A DNA stretch of 64,000 bases, from assembly GCA_927349885.1 (NCBI GenBank), contig OV651830.1, positions 17,709,393-17,773,392 of the forward strand. The letters run 5' to 3'. Made by a program: the position numbers and the translations under genes. Below are positions 56,963 to 64,000 of the stretch, piece by piece; within the stretch, counting starts at the first letter, position 1, and the number at the start of each line of letters is the position of its first letter. The notes under the pieces are model-generated. The model did not search any database, was not told the DNA's origin, and saw nothing but the letters and a program-made list of their open reading frames with translations. The stretch comes from Psylliodes chrysocephalus (Eukaryota; Arthropoda; Insecta; Coleoptera; Chrysomelidae).

Positions 56963-59155
56963 TAGAGTAAAGTTGCCTAATGTGGAATAGGTTCCTAAAG
57001 TGGAATACGCTGTTATACGGTGATCTATAGACGCCATCTACTTACAAGCCAGTGCATCAAACGCCCCACCTAAAATGTTTTCGTACGTGGAAGACTTTGA
57101 TATGGATAGCGTCAGTGGTTCGACGGGAGCGAAGCAAATATAGTTTCAAGCCCAGTAGACATTTTTGTACCAATATCGAAAGAATTGGAAACCAAGCTGG
57201 TGGACTACATTCTTAAGATGGAAAGAAACTTTTTTGGATTGACTAGGAGAGATCTACGTTCTCTTGCATTTTAATTGGCGATACGTAATAATATTCCGAA
57301 TAAGTTTTCATTGCTTCAGGAATCTGCAGGAAAAAAATGGCTCAAAGGATTTCTGAAAAGACACAAAGATAAAATTAGCATAAGAAGACCAACAGAAACA
57401 TCGGTTGTAAGGGCTGCCGGATTTAATAAACAAAGTGTGAACGAGTTCTTTGACTTGCTTGAACACGTCATGGAAGAAAAGAATTTTGCTCCTAGGCAGA
57501 TTTTCAATGTGGATGAATGTAGCATATGTATCGTCCAATCTAAATGCCCCCAAATTTTAGCAATGAAAGGCAAACGTCAAATTGGAGCTATTACTTCCGC
57601 AGAACGGGGATCTCTAATAACCATTTCCATGTGTATGAGCGCAGATGGAACATTTGTTCCACCAATGATTATATTCCCTCGTAAGAATTGCAATGAACAA
57701 CTCAAAAAGGGTGCTCCACCTGGAACTTTATTTAAATTTCATCCATCAGGGTGGATACAAATGGATCTATTCACAGCTTGGTTCGAGCACTTTATCGAAT
57801 ATGTTCATCCATCTGAAACCAACCCTATTCTTTTACTTTTAGACGGACACAACACACATACAAGAAACCTTGATGTTATAATAAAGGCTAAAGAAAATTT
57901 TGTAACAATTCTTTCCTTGCCGCCACACACCTCCCACAAAATGCAGCCTCTAGATAAAACTGTAATGGGAGCATTAAAAGCATTTTACAATGAGGAAATA
58001 AGGATTTTTTTAAGGAATAATCAACGTCCAATATCCCACTTTGATGTTTGCGAACTGTTTGGGCAAGCCTATTTAAAGACGCAATCGGCGGAGCGAGCCG
58101 TCAAAGGGTTCGCAACTACAGGAATTTATCCTACTAGGAGAAACATTTTCAGCGAAGTGGACTTTCTTACCGTTGAACAAGATGTTTGTAATGTTGGTCC
58201 AATAGCCAATTATCTCACCCCATAGCCAAGAATGATTGCCGCAGAAGAAGAAAAGGAAAACCGAAATCCAAGTGTAGAAGCTGTTGGTCCAGAAGATATT
58301 TCACCAATACCGACCGTAAAGAGAAAAGTAGGCACTAGAGGCCGAAAACCCGGAAAAGCCAAAATAATAACTACTACGCCAAATAAGGAAGACCTAGAGA
58401 AATCGGTTCAAATGAAAGACACAAACGCAGCGACTCAAAAAAAGGACATAGTAAAAACAAATTTATTTTCCGAAAATCCATCTTGTAGTTCATCTCAAGA
58501 AGGTAGACGTAATACGAAGAAAACACTAACTAAACGTCAAAAGAGAGATGTGTCTTCATCAAGTGCTGAATCTGATGCATCGAGCATTTCCATGCAGAAT
58601 TCTTCGGATGAAGAAGAAGATTTTGCAAAACAGGAAAATAATCCTAACCAAGATGCACATTGCATTTTTTGTGAAGATAAGTTTTCAGATAATAATCAAG
58701 GAGAAATTTGGGGAATGTGCATGCTATGTAACTGTTGGGCACATGAAGAGTGTGCAGGACCCGAAAAAGAACCCTACGTTTGCGACTTTTGCCGTTAGTT
58801 TAAATTTTTTTTTAATTCTTCGTGCTAATATATTGGTATCTTTATTGTTTAAATAAACTTCTTTCTCAAAAAACAAAGTTTTTTCAATCAACATTTTATA
58901 ACGAATGCTATTTTTCGCTTGGAACATAGGTATTCCACATTAGGAACCCATTATTGAAGATCTAAAAAAGGGCTTATTTTATATTCTTATTTTTTTTATG
59001 ATTTTTTTGGGAGATTTATATTTTTGTGACATGAACTATATATCCCTAATACCCTTACCAATATCTATACAAAATATCTAAAAACAAAATTGAAGTTTAT
59101 CATTTTTTTTTTAATTAAAATAAAATGCTATTCCACATTAGGCGACTCTACTCTA
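56963..59155 (+). mobile_element. pogo-type Tc1/mariner element, 2.19 kb, both ends present
   Basis: Left end after TA (56963-56964): GAGTAAAGTTGCCTAATGTG. The right end is the inverted complement with two changes, CACATTAGGCGACTCTACTC, before TA 59154-59155. The end motif is doubled on both sides: CCTAAAGTGGAATA at about 56993, and TATTCCACATTAGG at 58931. The element holds a transposase-plus-PHD gene broken by two stops, and polyadenylation-like AATAAA at about 58852. A non-functional N-terminal exon region lies at 57075-57160. Confidence 0.88.
57167..58798 (+). pseudogene. pogo-family transposase with C-terminal PHD finger, two in-frame stops
   Basis: One continuous frame apart from TAA 57272-57274 and TAG 58223-58225. 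Upstream of the first stop lies a CENP-B/Tc5-type helix-turn-helix segment (ELETKLVDYILKMERN, FGLTRRDLRSLAF), continued after it by WLKGFLKRHKDKISIRRP. The DDE domain has acidic residues at 57512 (FNVDECSI), 57842 (LLLDGHNTH) and 57953 (HKMQPLDKTVMG). The last two are separated by 36 residues, DD36D. After the second stop, a basic and serine-rich linker leads to a PHD zinc finger (CIFCEDKF, MCMLCNCWAHEEC, VCDFC) with the C4HC3 pattern. The first helix-turn-helix is missing or degenerate. PHD fingers read histone tails, and fusion of one to a pogo transposase suggests chromatin targeting (inference). Confidence 0.9.
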
Positions 59156-59159
59156 TCTG

Positions 59160-59870
59160 TTTCACAAATTTAATCCCATTTTCTTCTTGAGTTTCTCTTA
59201 ATATTTATTTGGTTGGTTTTCTAATTTATACTGTTCTCCTAATTTTACCATGTGTCTAACTTCATATAATATAAGAACCTTAGAATATATTGATATGATA
59301 TTTTATTTCAAAATTAGAAGTTATATATATTTTGGGTTTTCACATTTATAAAAATTGTAATCAATGTTTCATGGGTAAGGTCGGTCCTGAAAATTGAAAT
59401 GAAAAGAAAATCGGGACATCGATTTGTCATGAGAATTTGAATGGGAAAAGTAAATGTTATACTGAAAGTAAGAAATAGATAAATGTTTAAGTTGAAGAGT
59501 TGTACATGTTAAAGATAAAATAAAAGAGGACTAAAAAAAGTAAAAGGTAAAGAAATTTTTATTAAAAAAAAAAAAAATCAACGAAGTGAGAGCAGATTTG
59601 GCAGGAGGGTAGTTTGTAAAAAGCATAAGTAGAGACAATAGAGAGGAGTAGGAGCAGGTAAATACAAACAGACAGAGACGATAGCACATAGACAAGAGAT
59701 TTTTAAGTGAAAGAAGAAAGAAGAAAGAACATATTATTTAATATAATTGTTAAATTAATATTTTTTTAAATTTTTAGTTTCAAAATTCAATATTGTGAAC
59801 CTATGGAACATTGAAATTGGTTAGATTAAGGTGTAGGTAAGAATTTTCTGTGTGCTGAAATCCAAATTGC
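59160..59870. other. AT- and purine-rich DNA, no gene seen
   Basis: A purine-rich stretch lies at about 59450-59740 (runs of GAAAG and AGAAGAAAG). No gene recognised. Confidence 0.35.
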
Positions 59871-59874
59871 TATC

Positions 59875-60900
59875 CTAACATGCAGACATTACAATCTATC
59901 ATAAGTGAAGATCTAGTGACTATTAAGTCCTGGTCTGATTCGAATGGACTTTGTTTCAACACCAGTAAAACTGTAGCATTGTCTTACAGAGGTACTTTAC
60001 AACCTATAACTTTAAACAATAATCTGATTCAAACGGTGACTTCAATCAAGTTTTTAGGTCTTTATATAGACGATTCTCTAAAATGGTCTGTTCATATAGA
60101 TACCTTAGCAAAAAAATTATCCTCCGCATGTTTTGCTATTAAATCGGTTTCTAAAGAGCTGACTCCTTCTACTGCATTAATAACCTACTTTTCCTTATTC
60201 GAATCTCACCTTCGCTATGGTTTACCTTTCTGGGGTTCTTGTAGCTTATATCTTTTCGAATCTATTTTTAAACTGCAAAAAAGAGCAATCCGCTATGTAT
60301 TTGGTTTAAGTAGTAGGACACATTGCGAAAATTACTTCAAAAATTTCAAAATTCTAACCCTTCCTGCTCTATTTATTTTCGAATCCGTCTGCTTAGTTCG
60401 CAAGCACATTCAAAATTTATCCGAAAGACCGACTCGTAGATATCCTACAAGAAATTTAGAGACTGATGTTTATTTAACAATGCCCGCTTCTGACCTATTA
60501 AAACATTCCATTACCTACAATGCCAAAAAATTGTATAATAACCTTCCGATGCAATTAAAATCTATAAATACATACGATAAGTTCCGAAGACTGGCTAAAG
60601 CTTTTCTTCTAGAAAGACCATATTACACAGTAGCAGAATTTTATAACGTACCTTAGACATTTAAGTTCCACATACAAGGGCATTAATTAAATAATTAAAT
60701 ATTTAAATTTAAATTTAAAATTAAATTAGAATAATTATAATGACGGGTATTAAATATCCATTGCAATTGTTATTCCTATTTTGTCTGTTTGTTTTTTCTG
60801 CTGTTTAGTTATTTTTATAATATGTTTAGTATTTAAGTTACACGCTTTGTCTATAAAATTTTTGTAAATTTTTTTACGACAATAAAGCATATCTCTCTCT
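59875..60900 (+). pseudogene. 5'-truncated Jockey/CR1-type LINE, 3' end of ORF2
   Basis: An open frame of 258 codons (59880-60656) encodes the part after the reverse transcriptase catalytic box: IKSWSDSNGLCFNTSKT, VTSIKFLGLYIDDSLKW, HLRYGLPFWGSC and LQKRAIRYVFGL (thumb and C-terminal region, with the usual order IKFLG, LRYG and LQKRAIR). The ORF ends at 60656 and is followed by a short 3' untranslated part, AATAAA at about 60882 and a (TC)n tail at 60890-60910. 5' truncation with a preserved 3' end is typical of target-primed insertion. The open frame makes this the youngest LINE here. The methionine at 59880 is not a real start. Confidence 0.88.
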
Positions 60901-60909
60901 CTCTTTCTC

Positions 60910-62185
60910 TTGTTTGTGTCAACCCACGGACCCTGGGATTTTAAAATTATATTGGGAGAATAAAGGGTGAGTTAATTTTTTTTATGTTCCAAATTGATTT
61001 TCATAACATTAATTTTTTTAAATTCTATAACAAATAAGATTTTTCATATCAATATATAGTCAGGAAGGAGCATGCCATGTCCGCGTTAGATAATCTAATC
61101 GATCTAAAGGAAGTGGTTGTACTTTGGATGACTCATCATCATATGATAAATGGTTTCTATAATTGGTTTATAATTTTAGTGATTAAAATTTGTTAATAAT
61201 TTGGATGTGTTTTATCAAGCGTATGTTTTATAGATATTTTTAAAAAGTGTTTAATGTTTTAGTATTTATTTAGTATTACTGTTAATTTTAAATTTTCCGC
61301 GTTAAAAGACAAACAAGACAATATGGTCAGTTGTTCGTCTTGTGGATATAGCAGCACAGCTAAAAGTAAAAAGGAATAATCTACATTTCATAAGAAAGTA
61401 TTTTGTTATCTGAATTTTCAACCACATTAAAGATTTTTAAAATTTTTAATGTTTTAAATTTGTAAACAAGCATGGCAAGTGCGTCTCCGATTAACTGTGC
61501 TCATAGGCGTAGTCTCATGGTTTGTAGGGTATACATACTTTTATTTAAACAATTCTTTTATGCAATTTTAAGATATTTATGTGGATGTTAAAATAAATAA
61601 ATTTTAGTTCAATTTAGATTTATAAATTGATTGCAAATACACAATTTTTAGATTTCTTAAGATTTTAGATTTACAAATTATATAAATTAATCCCAGGTAG
61701 ACAATTTTCAGATTTCCTAAAGATTCTCAAAAAACAAAGTTATGGCTTGACATGCAAATGTCCATAAATAATAGTAATTATATAGCAAATTATTAAAAAA
61801 TTACGCCATTGTGACTAATAGTACCGTTCAGATGTTTAAAATTATTTTTTTTAAGGTGTATTCAATATCCCATGGACATCCACTAAATATAATCAAAATC
61901 TAAGCGCGGACGTAAACCATCGTGGATCAACTAGATGTAATTTTTGATTTTGCTTCCTAAGTATAGATGGCGATACCACTTTCGTATCTACTTATGCTTA
62001 ACCCGCCGTAATTGAGTTCAATCGAAATTTTTTTCACAATCAGACTCCATTAGAGACTGGAGTCGAGAATTTCCATTTATTGCTGGAGAGTCCTAATAAG
62101 GATGACTTTCTCCTAGTGCCCTTAGTGGGCAAAATCAAAGGCAGATTGTTGGAAATATTTTTTATCTCTATTTTCTTTCGACGTT
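60910..62185. other. AT-rich DNA, possible THAP-like scrap, no clear gene
   Basis: Mostly featureless. Around 62040-62070 CTCCATTAGAGACTGGAG forms a small hairpin. Confidence 0.35.
61323..61420 (+). pseudogene. Possible THAP-finger N-terminal exon remnant
   Basis: ATG 61323 reads MVSCSSCGYSSTAKSKKE then stops at 61377. Read through the stop, it continues STFHKK. The order Met, paired cysteines, a basic stretch and FH is that of a THAP zinc finger start, found in P-element-like transposases and host proteins. The normal FHxFP is not matched exactly and no further exon is seen, so confidence is low. Confidence 0.25.
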
Positions 62186-62264
62186 ATTCAATAATCATTG
62201 GTTACTTATGAACCTCTACTAAAGATACCTATAAAATATTTTGCTGACTATATGAATTCTATAT

Positions 62265-62515
62265 CCTGGGATATAGACGGACATTTGGTTGGATATCCAT
62301 ATTGGATATCCACAAAATATATTCTGTGGATATCTCTGGGATTTCTTGTATTGTCTGGAAGATACTCATTAGATATTTTGCTGAATATCCATAGGATATC
62401 TTCTATATTCTGGATATAGTCGGACATTTGGATATCCATATTAGATCCACGGAATATTTCTGATATCCTGTGGATATCTCTGGGATTTGGTGTGTTGTCT
62501 GGGTGGATACTTTAG
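62265..62515. repeat. GGATATCC-rich duplicated block
   Basis: CGGACATTTGG, ATATCCATATT, GTGGATATCTCTGGGATTT and TGTATTGTCTGG-like motifs occur in that order twice (about 62276-62365 and 62411-62505), a diverged tandem duplication of about 135 bp. The block is dense in the palindrome GGATATCC and its variants on both strands. Confidence 0.75.
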
Positions 62516-62763
62516 AGAACTTACACTCAATCGTACAATAGTATAGATATTCCCATCCTGACTGATAATATAAAAGATGCTGTTAACATAGTCAATAAAA
62601 CCATTATTATTGCTGCTTAGTCCAGTATTTCAATGTCAAAATTCTCGCATTCCCAAAGCCCTGTCCCATGGTGGAATAACAATATTAAGGAAGCTATTAA
62701 ACTGAGAAAAAAAAGTATAATAAAATAGACTAGGTTACGGCGCAATCATATATAACTCTATAC

Positions 62764-64000
62764 CAGTGGTCGGCAACCTGTCGATCGCGAGCTACCGGTA
62801 GCTCGCGGAGGCAATTCTGGTAGCTCTCACAATGATTTTTATTTAAAAAATACAAACTGCAAAAATCAAAGAAGCTTCCGAAAATTCCACAAAAAAATCT
62901 AATTGTCATAATATTAAACATAAACAGCGACAACGTTGCGGTAAGCGATCTGCCGCTGACGCCATCAAGCTAGAATCGGCTAGAACCGACCAGCCGGACC
63001 AGTGCGTTAGTGTTCAAGAACGATCAGGATTGCTTTGAACGGGATAAATACGCACGGCGCGGCGACATTGCGCTTAGTTTAAAACTGAACGCGTAACCAA
63101 CGTCCAGCGGTTGGGTTAGTAGAGAACAACAAAAAATAATATTATGGCAAGCAGTTGTAAGAAGGTAAAGACATACCACTTTCATTCGGAATGGAAAGAA
63201 CAATACTTTTTTACAGAAGTTAAAAATAAAAATGTGTGTTTGTTATGTAATACTTCGGTCTCCGTTGCTAAAAAAGGAAATATTGAGAGACATCATAAAA
63301 CTGTACATTCTAATTTTGAAAAATCATTCCCACTACATTCTGCCGCCAGAAAGGAGAAACTAAAACAGTTAAAAAAGAGTTAATTGGACAACAATCAATA
63401 TTTTTAAGAACAGTAAACAAAAATAAGGCTGCAACTGAAGCATCGTACCGTGTGTCCCAGATAATTGCACAAAAAAAGAAACCTTATGAAGACGGGAAAA
63501 TGATAAAACAGGCGTTTTTAGAAGCTGCTGATTCGTTATTTGCCAACTTTAGAAGTAAAGACGAGATAGTTTCAACTATAAAATCTATGCAACTTTCTGC
63601 TAATACAGTGATGAGACGTGTAGAAGTAATGAGCAATGATATTTTTTTACAGTTAAGAACTGACTTAGATAACTGTGTTTATTTTTCACTTCAACTGGAT
63701 GAATCAACAGATGTCGTTGACACTGCCCAGATGGTCGTGTTCGTCAGGATTGTTTTTAGTGATTTTACGATTAAAGAAGATCTTTTGAAGTTTATTCCAC
63801 TGAAAGGACACACTACTGGACAGGAGTTGTTTTCTCATTTAAAAAATATTATTTCTTCCGAGAAAATTCCAATATCGAAAATGGTAGGCTTGACAACCGA
63901 TGGCGCTCCAGCTATGGTGGGTTGTGATAAGGGTCTGGTGGCGTTATGTCGTAAAGATGAAACTTTTCCGCAATTTCTCTGTTATCACTGCATTATCCAT
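62764..64000 (+). mobile_element. hAT element, left part, continues beyond the window
   Basis: Left terminal repeat CAGTGGTCGGCAACCT at 62764, preceded by CTCTATAC (62756-62763), an 8-mer of the kind hAT elements prefer. Just inside are GAGCTACCGGTAGCTC, a perfect palindrome, and a GC-rich leader (about 62935-63115). The sequence is close to the 31.1-33.2 kb relic from 63350 on. The right end is outside the window. Confidence 0.88.
63144..64000 (+). pseudogene. hAT transposase with BED finger, frameshifted, partial
   Basis: ATG 63144 starts MASSCKKVKTYHFHSEW and a zinc finger (CLLCNTSVSVAKKGNIERHH, then TVH), the BED-type N-terminus missing from the 31-kb copy. The frame ends at TAA 63381-63383 because one C is missing from AAAAAAGCAG (as in the 31-kb copy at about 31155), giving AAAAAAGAG. 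In the shifted frame the catalytic part continues without a stop to the window end: LQLDESTDVV, TTDGAPAMVGC, CIIH. The TAG that breaks the 31-kb copy is TCG here. One single-base deletion is thus the only damage visible. Confidence 0.85.

Overview
The window is a gene-poor, strongly AT-rich stretch of animal nuclear DNA, most likely from an insect. The evidence is the mixture of transposon families: hAT with BED-type fingers, mariner/Tc1 relatives of the DD82E and DD41D types, pogo with a PHD finger, Jockey/CR1-type LINEs and Copia. Introns and AATAAA signals are also present, and nothing has operon structure. The species cannot be named from this sequence. I found no convincing host gene, tRNA or rRNA. 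Almost everything recognisable is mobile or satellite DNA.

Layout. 1-7.8 kb: two decayed copies of one DD82E (Sailor-type) Tc1/mariner element flank a complete 2.7-kb hAT element, whose 618-codon transposase (3220-5076) is open and carries all expected key residues. The second Sailor copy sits between two 69-bp direct repeats. 8.6-13.3 kb: a satellite of about 21 units of roughly 205-220 bp, built from nested inverted repeats around a 21-bp near-palindrome. 14.8-18.9 kb: a 4.1-kb composite element with 15-bp terminal inverted repeats and a nested fold-back core. 19-28.6 kb: islands of the same palindromic satellite alternate with three direct copies and one inverted copy of another repeat. 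One copy is split by a 648-bp non-autonomous hAT element; a LINE fragment lies at 20.5-21.8 kb.

31-36.6 kb: a 5'-truncated hAT relic abuts a LINE reverse transcriptase remnant, then comes a Copia pol relic. 36.9-41.1 kb: an old 4.1-kb Sailor-like element with matching ends, a decayed minus-strand transposase and an apparent 63-nt intron. 41.1-46 kb: a LINE broken by two insertions; one insertion holds a hammerhead-ribozyme-like motif, the other a 322-bp Harbinger-type MITE. 50.3-52.1 kb: a fold-back element with arms of about 257 bp, internal tandem repeats and a 6-bp target duplication. 54.4-55.4 kb: a decayed DD41D mariner. 57.0-59.2 kb: a pogo element with a C-terminal PHD finger, broken by two stops. 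59.9-60.9 kb: a LINE 3' end. 62.8-64.0 kb: the start of a hAT element of the same family as the 31-kb relic, running off the window.

The only apparently intact protein gene is the hAT transposase at 3220-5076. It could in principle mobilise copies with matching ends, but the other hAT elements here have different ends (CAGTGGTC and CAGTGTTG rather than CAGTGCTC). The most unusual material is the palindromic satellite, the long-arm fold-back element at 50.3 kb and the hammerhead-like motif at 42.55 kb.
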